Counted from the stretch's first letter, positions 1-41,791 are shown. The stretch: 64,000 bases of DNA from Lepturacanthus savala (GCA_030544235.1 CM060473.1:27182698-27246697), one strand, 5' to 3'. Numbers and translations: made by a program. Notes: generated from the letters alone by a model not told the origin.

Positions 1-89
<89 letters not shown>
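1..89. repeat. (GT)n microsatellite
   Basis: An uninterrupted GT dinucleotide run opens the window and is probably cut by its left edge. The following AT-rich stretch to about 900 shows no gene-like signal; a lone CCAGGGGGCAG word near 564 resembles a CTCF-type core but has no further support. Confidence 0.97.
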
Positions 90-92
<3 letters not shown>

Positions 93-902
93 AGATAAGT
101 CCTGATTTCTTGAGGAAGATGAATCCTATAGTGAGGACTACAAATACCAAAAATTGACTTTTTGGGGGGTACTTTTATTTTGAAATGCAATTCACAACAT
201 GTAAAATACATTAACAGATTCTGACTCTTTCATTGCCATGAATAAATGTCATTCTTGTCTGTGTTACATAATACAAATAATAATGAAATACACTTCAAAA
301 ACAGTGTTTGAAATCCACAAACTGATGGATTCTTGTTAAAAATCACATTTCAAGCCAGTACTGTGTTATTAAAAAAGGGAATAGATTCAGTTTAGGAGAA
401 TTTCAGAATCATCAAAGATGATCTAGAAAGTAAAACATGTCAAACCTGATTTGTTCCACCATTCCAACTATTTCTTTTTAGATGTGAATCTAAAATGTGA
501 AGAATGTGAAGTGTGAACTCCATCATATCTGTCTGGGATCTGCTGCTGTTCATGATTCCAGCCGCCAGGGGGCAGCGCTGCTTTAGAATTACACCACATA
601 GAGCGGTTATCGTGTATATTCACATATAAAATACATATATATTATTATATACAATTAAAAATATGACACTGTTGGAATAAAACCTGCTCTCGCATTTTTT
701 AAAAACGTATTTTTATGTTTTCATTACTTTTTCTCAATGTTATCATTTCTTTTCTTTGAATCTCTATCATTGTGTCTTATTTAGTTAATTCACTTTTTTA
801 ACTGGAAATTTACACTTAATCTGTTTGTATAAAACATCACGGAATTAATTTATTTTTATTTATTTGACCGATTTTTTTACTGTCTTCTTTTCTTTCTCTT
901 CC

Positions 903-1485
903 TTATATTTTATTTACTATGTAATATGTCCTTTATATGTCTGTAAGATTCGTCTAAATGCACTTATTAAAAATTCAATAAAGTTTATTTAAAAAACACA
1001 TTTTAACACCTGACAACACAAACGAGTGTGACGCACTTAACCTGTTTTCTCATTTTATTTATTTATTTATTCATTTATTCATTTTTTAAAAATTTTTTAC
1101 TGTTTCCTTTTCATTCACCCACCTTATATTTTTAATAACATGACCTTTACGTCTCTGTGCTGTTCGTTTCAAAATTCAATAAAGTTTATTTAAAAAACAA
1201 AACAAAAAACATGGTGATTTTTACACCTGACAACACAAACAAGTCTATATATCTCTATATCTTCTATTATATATTATCTATATATTATTTAATAAAATGA
1301 TAAAATTGTAAAACACGTAACTAGAATGTCATAAAAAGCCTAAATTGTGTGAGAGAAACGGATAAAATGTCATAAATATATATAGTAATATGACCTTTGC
1401 ATCTCTGTAATGTTCGTTGAAAATTTCAATAAAGTTTTATTCAAAAGAAACGCACACGCGGTGATTTTGACACCTGACAACGCGT
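903..1485. repeat. Three diverged tandem copies of an AT-rich ~115-bp segment
   Basis: The same word order occurs three times: a TATGACCTTTACGTCTCTG-like stretch, then TTCAATAAAGTTTATTTAAAA, then ACACCTGACAAC. The copies lie at about 903-1030, 1123-1245 and 1372-1485. The last one runs directly into the CpG-rich island. The copies differ by many substitutions, so the duplication is not recent. Each copy carries AATAAA, but no transcript end is implied. Confidence 0.7.
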
Positions 1486-1487
1486 CG

Positions 1488-2063
1488 GTTCGGTCCAACG
1501 GAGAAAAGAATCAAACGTCTCGGGTCAGTACCGCCGCTGTCACCGCCCCCCTCTGTCATTTCTCTTCTATCTTAACGGATCTGTGGCGACTCGTTAACCG
1601 AACGTCCCCCGGCGGCCAGCGGCTGCTCGTTTGCGGAAGCTGCCGCTGCCGCAGCTGCCGCCTCTGCCGCTGCCGCGTCTGCGTCTGTCCCGCACGCTTC
1701 GGTTTTGAAGGACACAGGGCGGAGGACGCGGCTCCCGCAGCCCGTGACTTTAACCCCGCAGGAAGGGGGCGTTTGATTCGTTGTTTCCTGAAAGATGTAG
1801 ATGAAAGAGTTCGTTTTTTTTTAAATAAATTAGTTTCCCAGCGTCGCTCCGGGCATCTGCCGCTTCCTCCGCCGCGTCTCCGTCGCCTCCCGCCGCAGGA
1901 AGGACGCGCTGAGATGCCGATGGTTTTTACCGGAGAAGTTCGCTGCTTTCTGTAGTTCACACCTTTTCGCTTTTAGTGGTTTTTTCGCTTCTTCTTCTTC
2001 TTCTTCGACATTTCCAGCTGCGGGAAAAAGGATTCACGCAAGAACCCGCACAGAACAGAACAG
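1488..2063 (+). promoter_or_regulatory. CpG-rich island; candidate promoter and 5' noncoding exon
   Basis: After 1.4 kb of AT-rich DNA the composition switches to CpG-rich sequence with many CCG/GCC words (about 1488-1960), then a TTC-repeat and a segment ending AACAG|GTAGGAG, a good splice donor after 2063. No convincing coding frame is present; a 181-codon open frame on + and a 134-codon frame on - are low-complexity by-products of high GC. The coding gene at 12445 has a splice acceptor two bases before its ATG, so it needs an upstream noncoding exon, and this is the best candidate on the same strand. That link is inference; an exon of an unrelated gene or another promoter is possible. Confidence 0.4.
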
Positions 2064-2339
2064 GTAGGAGGCGATTAATCACCTGCACGCATGCGTCATG
2101 TTTGTGTTTATACAAATAATAATAATGGAACCTGTTTCTGCAAATATTCAAATAAATACATTAAAAACACATATAATATTATTAATCACTTTAGTTTGAA
2201 CGTCCCTGTAGATGCTGTTTCTATAGAAGCATATTAATCATCATTGTTGTTGTTTTTTAACGTAAAAAGACGATAAATAAGAATAAAATTAATATCATTT
2301 ATGTTAATGACCATCACAGTTATGGCTGGTTGACGGTTC

Positions 2340-2745
2340 AAACCGTGTGTGGTGTTTTTATGTCACTATTTTGTCTTTTATCTCATTATTTTATCATTTT
2401 CTTGCACTATTTTGTCATTTTATGTTATTATATTCTATCAATATGTCATAATTTTGTCTGTTATGTCATTATTTGTCATTATATTCTTTGCATATATCAT
2501 TATTTTGTCAACATTTTATTATTTTCTCTCAATATTTTGTCTTTTTATGTCATTGTCTTCTTAGTATATGTCATAATTCTGCCTGTTATGTCATTATTTT
2601 GTTGTTTTCTCCCACTATATCCTAATTTTATCCTTTTTTTCTCTCACTATTTTGTCATTCTAGTCACTATATGTGTCATTTTGAGTCAAATTTGTCTTTT
2701 CTTTGAATCTCATTTTGTCTTTTTATTGAAAATTTGCATATAAAT
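2340..2745. repeat. T-rich degenerate tandem low-complexity tract
   Basis: About 400 bases of loosely repeated TTATGTCATTATTTTGTC-like words. It is open in two + frames only because stops are rare in this composition, and the translation is a Phe/Ile/Tyr-rich monotone. The remaining DNA up to about 3400 is AT-rich with nothing recognisable. Confidence 0.75.
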
Positions 2746-3399
2746 GGCTTTTAAAACACGACTGTGAACATACGAGGCATGCTGGGAAAGGAAAGATAAT
2801 GTGAATTATGTAAAAAAAACAACATAAATGATAGTTTTCATATCAAATGTGAGGTTATTTTAAACCACATTTTAATTGAATTAACAGAACAATTACTCCT
2901 ACAGTGATATACACTCATATATATCCTGATTACTGTTATTTACACCTATAATCACAGTTTACATGTGCACACACACACATTCTCTCTCATATTTCGACAC
3001 ATACACATGCAAACAGCCTCAGCCAATCATGTGGCAGAGATAGAATCTGACGGCGAAACACTGGACTTTTTTATTTTAGCCGTAAAATTGTCCTTGAAGA
3101 AGCAGCGTAATTAACCCAGATTCTAGTTGTGCCGCTGCTTTTGTCCCTTTCAGCAGAGACGTTGGTCGTTTCCTTGACAGCGTGAAACTAAACCGACGAG
3201 AGGCCGAGTAACAGGAAAGGATGTGATCTAAGGTTTATATAACTGGGTTTATCTCAGATCTGAAGCTGTGAGTAAACGCTACACGAGGCGTTGGGCTGTA
3301 AAATGTCATCAAATAGTAAAAGAATCCTGGTTAATGTTTCCCAAAGGACCAGACAATGACCTTTAATGTCTATCAAGCATTATCTATCAAGCATTCAAA

Positions 3400-5850
3400 T
3401 GATTAATCGGTTATTTGTTTGGTTCAAATGGTGTAAAATGTGGATCCCAAAGCTGAAGATTCAACCTAAAATGTCTTTTTTTGTCCAAAGATCATCAGTT
3501 TATTATTATAGAGACTAAAGAAACCAGGAAATAATCAGAGAAGAGAAGCTGGAACCAGAGAATTTAGACATTTTCTACTTAAAAAATGACTCAAATCAAA
3601 TCAAATATTTGGCGACTAATCGATTTATCAACTAATCGTTGCAGCTCTTCTGTTTTCACAAAATCACAAATTACATCTCGACTATCTAAAGACAAGGGTT
3701 AAAGGTTAAACTATGATTGTGAAGATGGTAAAGATTAGGGCTGCAAATAACTATTTTCATAGTTGATTAATCTATCGATTAATCGATTAATTGTTTGATT
3801 CATAAAATGGTGAAAAGTTGAAGATTCAACCTAAAAGAAGAGAAGCTGGAACCAGAGAATTTGGACATTTTCTTCTTAAAAAATGACTCAAATCGATTAA
3901 TCGATTAAAAAAATGTGTTGATTTATATAATCGTTGGCAACTAATTGATTAATCAACTAATCATTGCAGCTCAATTTATCTTTACAGTTGTGTCTAAATA
4001 ATACTTTAGTGCAGAAAGGCTGCAACTTTTATTCTGATGGTTGATTAATCTATAGATTGTTGAAACAATTAATCGATTAGTTGTTTGGTTCATAAAATGG
4101 TGTAAAGTGTCAATCAGTGCTTCCAAAAGCTGAAGATTTAACCTAAAATGTCTTTTTTTGTCCAGACCAACAGTCCACAACCCAAAGATTAACATCAGTC
4201 AATTAATCAATCATTCAAATGATTAATCGATTAGTTGTTTGGTTCATAAAATGTTGATCAGTGTTATAGAGAATAAAGAAACCAGGAAATAAGCAGAGAA
4301 GAGAAGCTGGAACCAGAGAATTTGGACATTTTCTTATTAAAAATGACTCAAATCGATTAATCGATTATCAAAATAGTAATCGCAACTAATCGATTAATCA
4401 TTACAGTTCTTAATTTACACATTCTGAAATTGCATCTTACAGTTTAAATTTGCAGCAATAGTTTCAATAATCAATAGTGGAGCTGCAACTAACAATTATT
4501 CTGATAGTTTATTAATGTATTGATCGTTCGTTTGTCCAGACCAACAGTCCACAACCCAAAGATTAACATCAGTCAATTAATCAGTCATTCAAATGATTAA
4601 TCGATTAGTTGTTTGGTTCATAAAATGTTCAAATCAGTGTTTCCTGAAGCTAAGATTCACCCTAAAATATCCACAACCATCATCAGTTTACTATTATAGA
4701 AGAAATCAAAGAAGATACTAAAGAAACCAGGAAATAATCAGAGAAGAGAAGCTGGAACCAGAGAATTTGGACATTTTCTACTTAAAAATGACTCAAATCG
4801 ATTAATCAAATACCAAAATAGCAATAGTAATAGCAACTAATCGATTAATCATTACAGTTCTCAATTCAGACATTCTGAAATTGCATCTTACAGTTTAATT
4901 TTGAAGCAATAGTTTCAATAATCAATAGTAGAGCTGCAACTAACAATTATTCTGATAATCTATTGATCATTTAAACGATTAATCGATTAGTTGTTTGGTT
5001 CATAAAATGGTGTAAAGTGTCAATCAGTGCTTCCAAAAGCTGAAGATTTAACCTAAAATGTCTTTTTTTGTCCAGACCAACAGTCCACAACCCAAAGATT
5101 AACATCAGTCAATTAATCAATCATTCAAATGATTAATCGATTAGTTGTTTGGTTCATAAAATGTTGATATAGAGACTAAAGAAACCAGGAAATAATCAGA
5201 GAAGAGAAGCTGGAACCAGAGAATTTGGACATTTTCTTCTTAAAAATGACTCAAATCGATTAATCGATTATCAAAATAGTAATCGCAACTAATCGATTAA
5301 TCATTACAGTTCTGAATTTACACATTCTGAAATTGCATCTTACAGTTTAAATTTGCAGCAATAGTTTCAATAATCAATAGTAGAGCTGCAACTAACAATT
5401 ATTCTGATAGTTTATTAATGTATTGATCATTTAAACGATTAATCGATTAGTTGTTTGGTTCATAAAATGTTGATCAGCGTTATAGAGGCTAAAGAAACCA
5501 GGAAATAATCAGAGAAGAGAAGCTGGAACCAGAGAATTTAGACATTTTATTCTGATAAATGACTCAAATCAATTAATCGATAATAAAAATAGTAATAGCA
5601 ACTAGTTTATTAATGTATTGATCATTTAAACGATTAATCGATTAGTTGTTTGGTTCATAAAATGGTGTAAAGTGTCAATCAATGTTTCCCAAAAGCTGAA
5701 GATTCAACCTAAAATGTCTTTTTTGTCCACAACCCAAAGATCATCAGTTTACTATTATAGAGACTAAAGAAACCAGGAAATAATCAATAGCAATTAACTT
5801 AATAGCTTTCAACTAATCGATTAATCGACTAATCATTACAGCTCTATGAG
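3400..5850 (+). repeat. Cluster of family-A dispersed repeats, including a ~0.9-kb duplication
   Basis: At least seven copies of one AT-rich element. The copies share a core reading ACTAAAGAAACCAGGAAATA followed by AGAGAAGAGAAGCTGGAACC, and a flank ACCTAAAATGTC(T)nGTCC. Their edges are built from palindromic ATTAATCGATTAAT words next to GAGCTGCAACTAA. Cores lie near 3515, 3830, 4270, 4720, 5170, 5490 and 5760. The block around 4073-4270 recurs almost unchanged at 4983-5165 (offset 910 bp). No reading frame of note. The inverted-repeat edges suggest a nonautonomous DNA transposon (MITE-like), but no target-site duplication was delimited. Confidence 0.75.
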
Positions 5851-5869
5851 CAGCGAGCGACACATCCTG

Positions 5870-6420
5870 TTAAATAAACTCCTCTCAGCCCTTAGACAAT
5901 ATTTGCATGTGCATCTGTGGTCAGGAACAGTTTCAGATGGACGTTATCTTCACTCCAACAGTGTCGCGTTTCATCCAGTTCGATGCTTGTTGCTGTAATT
6001 TAATACGTCGAGAAGCAGAGGAAACGTGTTTGTGTGCAGCTGAACTGAAGGAGAATTCAGCCCTGAGCTGGATTAATGACTAACTGCTTGAGATTTAACA
6101 TTAAACCTGACGTTTCATTTGAATTTAAAACCTCACCGCTCTGATTGACACCCACCTGACAGGTTCTCATAAGCAGCTACTGTTATAACCAGGTAGTTGT
6201 GCACATGGTTCGCTCTTAAAGCTGCAGTAAGTGGCCTGGAAGAAACGGGATTGCATAAGATTGGGTTTTTAATTTCACGCCCATACAGTCACAGTCACAG
6301 CAGCTTGTGTCTGGATCCAGTCCAACATGTTGATTTATTGCTGTTGTCCCTAATGAAAGTGGGTGAACGACTCCTTGTGCAGTTTATTATATAAATATAT
6401 ATGTTCCTGTTTACTCGATT
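5870..6420. other. Unique-looking intergenic or intronic sequence, no gene seen
   Basis: Moderate-GC sequence between two repeat clusters. It contains one 65-codon open frame without domain-like features. No splice pair or conserved motif could be defended. Confidence 0.5.
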
Positions 6421-6479
6421 TCTCAATAATTTGATCATTGGATTGATTAATCGAACTGTTGCATTGTACAGTTTAATTA

Positions 6480-7610
6480 TGCAGCAGTAGTTACAATAAT
6501 CATCAGTAGAGCTGCAAATAACTTAAAAATGACTCTAATCCATTAATCAATTAATGGAGAATAGTTGGTGATTAATGTGATAGTTGGCAACTAATCGATT
6601 AATCATTGCAGCTCTAGTTTATTGTGTATATTCACATGATTTTGGAACTTGGTAGATAATGTGCACTATTATTAATAGTAGGGCTTTATTCTAACGATTA
6701 ATCGATTAGTAGTTTGGTTTATTAAATGGTGTAAAATGTCAATCAGTGTTTCCAAAGCTGAAGATTCAACCTAAAATGTCTTTTTTTGTCCAAAGATCAT
6801 CAGTTTATTATTATAGAGACTAAAGAAACCAGGAAATAACCAGAGAAGAGAAGCTGGAACCAGAGAATTTAGACATTTTATTCTGAAAAATGACTCAAAT
6901 TGATTAATAGATAATAAAAATCATGATTCATGTTGCTAATGGTGCTTTAGGACCATAAACACAGTTATTTTTATGAATAGAAAATGAAAATGATAATATT
7001 AAACTAGGAAAATGGTCAAAATAGGGCCCCTTCAAAATAAAAGCATGCTCAAAATTATCCATGCCAGACAGTTCACAACCCAAAGATCATCAGTTTATTA
7101 TTATAGAGACTAAAGAAACCAGGAAATAATCAGAGAAGAGAAGCTGGAACCAGAGAATTTAGACGTTTTCTACTTAAAAAAATGACTCAAATCATTTAAT
7201 TGATTATCAAAATAGTTGTCAATTAATGTAATAGTTGCAACTAATCAATTAATCAACTAATCATTGCAGCTCTAGATGAGTTCATCAGGTATTTTTATCA
7301 CTTAAAGCTGTTATTTCCTCTTTAAATAGATTCTGATACAGATACTGTCCGGTGACAGTTTCTCAAATGCCAGTGACCTTTCAAAATAAAAGACAAGACA
7401 CACACTGACATCACAAACCCAAAGATCATCAGTTTATTATTATAGAGACTAAAGAAACCAGGAAATAATCAGAGAAGAGAAGCTGGAACCAGAGAATTTA
7501 GACATTTTCTTCTTCAAAATGACTCAAATCAATTAACCGATCATCAAAATAGTTGGTGATTAATGTCATAGATTGCGATTAATCGATTAATCGTTGCAGC
7601 TCTGCATGAA
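6480..7610 (+). repeat. Family-A copies with associated element C
   Basis: Family-A cores in + orientation lie near 6525, 6820, 7110 and 7450. Between them, 6915-7065 is another dispersed element (call it C; it contains AAATAGGGCCCCTTCAAAATAA) that reappears reversed at about 19020-19165. The stretch 7280-7420 is a second module (TTATTTCCTCTTTAAA, CAGATACTGTCC) that travels beside family A in the introns further right. Confidence 0.7.
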
Positions 7611-7619
7611 ACTGCATGT

Positions 7620-8125
7620 TCTAGTTTAATTCTGCATCACGGACGTCGTCCTCCAGCCCATCAGCCGGTGCATTTAGGCGTCAGACTATAATAAATTTGA
7701 CTCAGCTGTGACCTGATCAGTAAAAACCAGGCTCCAGACACACACCCGGCGGCACTAGGACCCCGAGGAGCCGTTTTCCAGCTGCGGCGGCGGCGGCCGG
7801 TGTGGTTTGTGTCCTGGTCGTCATTAGTATCCTCATCACTGGGGGAATATGGCCCCCGAGGCCCTGACCAGCACCACTCTGCTGCTGCTGCTGCTGCTGC
7901 TGATTCTCCATCCAACACTCAGACACACGTGGAGCTGAGGATTTAAAGTAACACGACGTGGCAGCAGCTTCCTCCTCATCAGCTGCTGAAGAGAAGGAAT
8001 CTGACGCTCTCATCCAAAACTATCAGAGTCCTGAGATGTTCTGCTTCAGTGCAGCGCCGCCGAGAACAAGCTGCTGTTCAACGTCCAGCAGAAACAGCAC
8101 GTAACGTCCAGCAAATCAGAGGAAT
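7620..8125. other. GC-richer island with a (CTG)8 tract; no gene assigned
   Basis: A 500-bp segment of higher GC flanked by repeats. It contains a CTG trinucleotide run at about 7879-7902. On the - strand two overlapping frames (85 and 98 codons) read through it, giving poly-Gln or poly-Ala runs, but no domain or splice structure is recognisable. It may be a regulatory island or an unrecognised exon. Confidence 0.35.
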
Positions 8126-8149
8126 TAACCTTTAATTCACAAAAACAGG

Positions 8150-9025
8150 ACAGATTAGAATAAAAGTGAAATTTCTCAGTTTGCTGCTGCACTGATCAGT
8201 ATTTATTAAACCACTGGAACAGAAATCTAATCTTTTCAGGGGTAAATATCTTGTATTTAGAACAATTAGTCCAATATTTTGTAGAATTATCTTATTCCAT
8301 TGGCAAATAATTTGACTTATTTTAGGTTTTTTAAAGGATTTCAGGTAAAATGTCAGAATTATGAGCAAAAAAGATAAAAAGCCAAATCTTATTTTAAGAA
8401 AATAACAAACAATATTTATTATTTTAAGCAGCAGATGAAGTTATCTACTATATAAAAGTTAACGGTGGATATTTTATCACTTGAACTCTGAAAGTGAAAA
8501 TATTGTATATTTATTAGAATTAGTCCAATATTAAGTAGATTAATCTTATTCCATTGTCAGATAATTTAGCTTAATTCAAGATTTTTTTTCTTGTTTGATC
8601 TCGTTTTAGGAAACAAATCAAGAAAAAGCTGAATTATCTGTCAGTTAAATACAATAATTCTATTGAATATTGGACTAATTGAACCAAATATACATAAATC
8701 ACTTGTTAAGATTTGATGATTTTTGCAGATTCTTTGAAATAAGTTAAATTATCTCCTAATGGAATAAGAAAAATCAAGATAATTCTCCTAAATATTGGAC
8801 TAAATGTACTAAATACACGATATTTTCCGTTTGATAATAGTTGATATTAATCATGTAAATAGAATAATATTAAAGTAATTAGGAGAGATGTGCAGGTGTT
8901 ATTTCTGTATTTATTATACTGGTCTGACCTACTTCACATTAAAATGCATTGATTGTGACTCATAAACTGCTTCAATGGGCCAATTCTGGCCCCCGGGCCA
9001 CATGTTGGCCCCCCCTGATCCAGGA
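8150..9025 (+). repeat. Family-B dispersed element copies with hAT-like terminal end
   Basis: Repeated words such as GATAATTTAGCTTATTTCAAG, TAGAATTATCTTATTCCATT and TATTGGACTAA mark another AT-rich family. Here it ends in GGGCCACATGTTGGCCCCCC, the kind of terminus (consensus near GCCACATGTTTGACACCCCTG) seen on common fish hAT-type nonautonomous elements. Other copies end at about 12325-12364 and start at about 56235. The hAT label is from memory of the terminus, not from a search. Confidence 0.55.
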
Positions 9026-9700
9026 CGACTACAAACAGAGACGTTAAATGTTCCACTTCCTGTTTCTTCACAGAAATGTGAAGTCTGTTCTTCCTTCACG
9101 CTCATGGATCCATGTTACAGCTGATTATTATCCTCGTTTTCCCGTCGTGAATTATTACGATGACGTCACCGACGGCAACCGTGACCGAGGATGGAGGAGA
9201 CGATCCGGAGGAGGAGGAGGAGGAGGATATTTTTAGGTCAGGGACGGTGATGTGATTGTTCGGGGTCGATTTTTTTTTTTGTTTGCAAAGACTCGTCGGT
9301 GCCGTGAAGGTGGAAAAATGGCAGAGAGAAGGATTAGAGACGTGGAAGGATGAGGCAGAGAGAGGAGGAGGATTAAGAAAAAAAAAAAACAAGACGTCGC
9401 CAGAGGGAAACGGGAGAGGATCAGTCCAGAGGAGACAGTGTCCTCACCAAAATGGCCGCTCTCTCCTCCCACGTGTCACCCCCCCCTCCTCTAAATGCCA
9501 TATAAGGACCATAGAATTCTTTATTCCATTATTCCCAGCAGGGTTTTGGTGGTTTTTGTTTCTCAGGGTCTGCACCAAGGTCATGACCTCAGCCTCTTCA
9601 AGGTCATGTGACTCATCGACAGGAAGCAGCGTTGTTGTTGTTGTAGTTGTCGTCTCTAAACAGCAAAAAATCCTGGTTTCTGCCTGTTTGAGCAGAGCTG
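9026..9700. other. Mixed-composition DNA with GGA run and homopolymers; no gene assigned
   Basis: Contains a (GGA)n tract near 9207-9228, a T10-12 run near 9270 and an A11 run near 9378. Open frames on both strands (62-169 codons) are low-complexity. I found no splice pair or motif that would support a gene. Confidence 0.45.
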
Positions 9701-10160
9701 CAGCAGCTAAAGACTCTTCTGATAATTTATCTATTAAACTATTTACTCAACGATTAATCAATTAATTGCCAGCTATTTTTCTCAGATTCCAGCTTCTCAA
9801 ATCTGATTTATTTAGTTTTATAGAATAGTTCACTCATGATATTTGGTTGTGGACTGTGAGCTGCAACGATTAATCGATTAGTTGCCTTTTACTACTACTT
9901 TTATTTTATAAGATAATCGATTTGAGTCATTTTTAGGAATAAAATGTCCAAATTCTCTGGTTCCAGCTTCTCTTCTCTGGTTATTTCCTGGTTTCTTTAG
10001 TCTCTATAATAATAAACTGATGATCTTTGGACAAAAAAAGACATTTTAGGTTGAATCTTCAGCTTTAGGATCTACAACATTTGATAAAAACCCAACTAAT
10101 TGATTGATAGTTTCAGTTTATAGATCAATTGATCATCAAAATAGTTGATTCCTACACATT
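9700..10160 (-). repeat. Family-A element, reverse orientation
   Basis: The core reads as the reverse complement of the cluster at 3.4-5.9 kb (CTGGTTCCAGCTTCTCTTCT near 9958), bounded on both sides by ATTAATCGATTA-type words. It is the only reverse copy within the left, otherwise + oriented group. Confidence 0.75.
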
Positions 10161-10259
10161 ATAGTAAAAAATATCTCACCGATGTGGAAATTCATTTATT
10201 TTAGTGGTATTTTTATGCCTTCATTGACATAACCATAACAGTATTTTTCTCAGGTTGTT

Positions 10260-11180
10260 GTTAAAACTAGAGCTGTAATGATTAATCAATTAGTATTCTG
10301 ATAAGTAGTAATTGATTAATTGCCAACTATCACATCGACTGTTAAAGACGACTAAAGAAACCAGGAAATAATCAGAGAAGAGAAGCTGGAACCAGAGAAT
10401 TTAGACATTTTCTACTTAAAAATGATTAAAATCCATTAATAGATCAAATCAGTTGGTGATTAATGTAAAAGTTGTCAATTAATGGACTAATTGTTGCAGG
10501 AAACATGTTTATCTGCTGTGAATTTGGTCATTTTAACATGAGGGTCTATGGGGTTTCACTGGTTTCTGGAGCCTCTAGTGGACATTTGAGGAACTGCAGT
10601 TTCTGGCTTTTATGTATTGGTTTAATTTGGTCTTGACTGGTCAGACATTTATTTTATTGGGCTAATAAATAAAAAATACTTTATTTTGTCCACAAACCAA
10701 CTCCTTATTGACTTTCTGAATAAATGTTATATATTGTGATATAAAAATATCTACAATATTGGTGTAAAATGTGGATCAGTGTCTCCAAAACTGTAGATTC
10801 AACCTAAAATGTCTTTTTTTTTTGTCCAAAGATCATCAGTTTATTATTATAGAGACTAAAGAAACCAGGAAATAATCAGAGAAGAGAAGCTGGAACCAGA
10901 GAATTTACACATTTTCTACTAAAAAATGATTCAAATCCATTAATAGATCAAATCAGTTGGTGATTAATGTAAAAGTTGTCAATTAATGGACTAATTGTTG
11001 CAGGAAACATGTTTATCTGCTGTGAATTTGGTCATTTTAACATGAGGGTCTATGGGGTTTCACTGGTTTCTGGAGCCTCTAGTGGACATTTGAGGAACTG
11101 CAGTTTCTGGCTTTTATGTATTGGTTTAAATTGGTCTTGACTGGTCAGACATTTATTTTATTTTACATATTCCGATTCAT
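10260..11180 (+). repeat. Tandemly duplicated ~500-bp block containing family A
   Basis: The stretch from the family-A core at about 10350 through CATGAGGGTCTATGGGGTTT and GAGCCTCTAGTGGACATTTG (about 10530-10600) is repeated nearly unchanged about 504 bp later (10850-11165). The second part, outside family A, is a separate widespread-looking element. The near identity of both copies marks a fairly recent local duplication. Confidence 0.8.
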
Positions 11181-11439
11181 TCAAAGGATTAATCAATTCG
11201 ATTTTTTTTCCTAAAATTGACTTTTTGCTTAATTGCACTGTTTTTTAATTGAATGTAATAATTAAAAAAAACATATCACTGCAAAAAAAACTATATTTTA
11301 CATTAGATATCTATTTATTTTCTGCAGCTGTTGCATCACATATTCAGAGTTTAAATCAGAAATAGTGAAACGTCTCAGCCACAAAGTGACTGAAGGGATT
11401 GTGACTTAAATCACTTTAAATAAATTGGTTTAAATCCCA

Positions 11440-11700
11440 CTTGTCAGCGTGTTGAGCTGCTTCCTGTTTCTGTTTGATCCTCCATCGTTTCTCCGCTTTA
11501 TTCCGTTCCCTGGACTTTTCTCCTGGTTCCTGGTGTCGGTGCTCGGAGCTGATACCAGCTGACTGAGCGTCGCCGTGGTTACCGGAGAGCGGAGGCCAGA
11601 TTAGACGAGAACAGATCGGATAAACGGCGCCGAGCTTATTCTCTACAAGCCTCAAATCCAGAGCTCAGAGGTTCGGAAACATGGAGAAGGAGAAGTCAGC
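11440..11700. other. GC-richer unique segment, possible regulatory or exon sequence
   Basis: A 260-bp island of non-repetitive, GC-richer sequence inside AT-rich repeats, 0.75 kb upstream of the first coding exon of inpp5j. A 79-codon open frame lies on -. On + an ATG at about 11681 opens only a very short frame. It could be an alternative 5' exon or promoter; nothing in it decides this. Confidence 0.25.
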
Positions 11701-11879
11701 TCCTCTGCTCTGAGTTTAGTTTTCATGTGTTTTAATGTGATTCAAGGAGGGAAAATGATGATGGAGGGAGTTTAGTTCATAAAATAAATGTATAAATGAC
11801 ACCGATATATTTATCCTCCTTTTATATGTGCAGAAATACAAGTCAACAGGGAGAAATATCTAGTTTTTATGTAAAAATT

Positions 11880-12364
11880 GTATTTATTTTCAATAAGAAT
11901 GTACATATAAATAAATAAAATAACAATGCTGATTATCAATTAAATAGCTAATAACACTGACTACAGATATAAAAAAATATAATATATTTATAATATATAA
12001 AAAATTCTCATTGTTTTTTCCATTTTTAATTAAATTTTTATTTTTTGCAAACAATTTTATCTTAATTCTTATTGTATTTGGTGCAATGATTCAGAAATTG
12101 AGTAGAATTATCTAATAATTTATCCTATTTCAAGTTTTTTTTCCTGATTTGTTCTCTAGTTTAACATTTTCTTAAAAAAAAAGATTAAATTAACTAAAAT
12201 CAAGTTGAAAAACAAACTTAAAATGAGCTTAAATTATCTGACAAAGGAATAAGATCATTCTAAATGGTCCATTTATTGTCTCCCTTTGTCCAGTGGACTA
12301 GTGGACCGGATTGGACCCTGTAGTGGGCCGGTTCTGGCCCCTGTGCCACATGTTTGACACCCCT
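11880..12364 (+). repeat. Family-B element ending in a hAT-like terminus
   Basis: AT-rich body with family-B words (TGATTTGTTCTCTAGTTTAA, AATTATCTGACAAAGGAATA), then GGACCGGATTGGACCCTGTA and the terminus GCCACATGTTTGACACCCCTG at about 12344-12364. It lies less than 80 bp upstream of the splice acceptor of the first coding exon. Confidence 0.6.
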
Positions 12365-12444
12365 GTTATAAATGGGTTAAATCTAAATGAATAATTAACA
12401 GGACAGGAATAAAAACATTCCTTCCATTTTCTCCGTCTTCAGAA

Positions 12445-41791
<29,347 letters not shown>

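Noticed and set aside
1410..1960. 181-codon + frame and 134-codon - frame in the CpG island
   Set aside because: High-GC low-complexity translation (Cys/Arg runs) on both strands at once; better explained as promoter and 5' noncoding sequence.
2330..2743. 137-codon hydrophobic frame resembling a membrane protein
   Set aside because: The sequence is a degenerate TTATTTTGTC repeat; hydrophobic Phe/Ile/Leu codons follow from T-richness.
7661..8013. - strand frames with poly-Gln/poly-Ala as an exon of another gene
   Set aside because: Two overlapping frames are equally open, with no splice sites or domain. Kept only as an unexplained GC-richer island.
9256..9765. 169-codon + frame
   Set aside because: Crosses homopolymers and a family-A repeat edge, with no recognisable domain or codon pattern.
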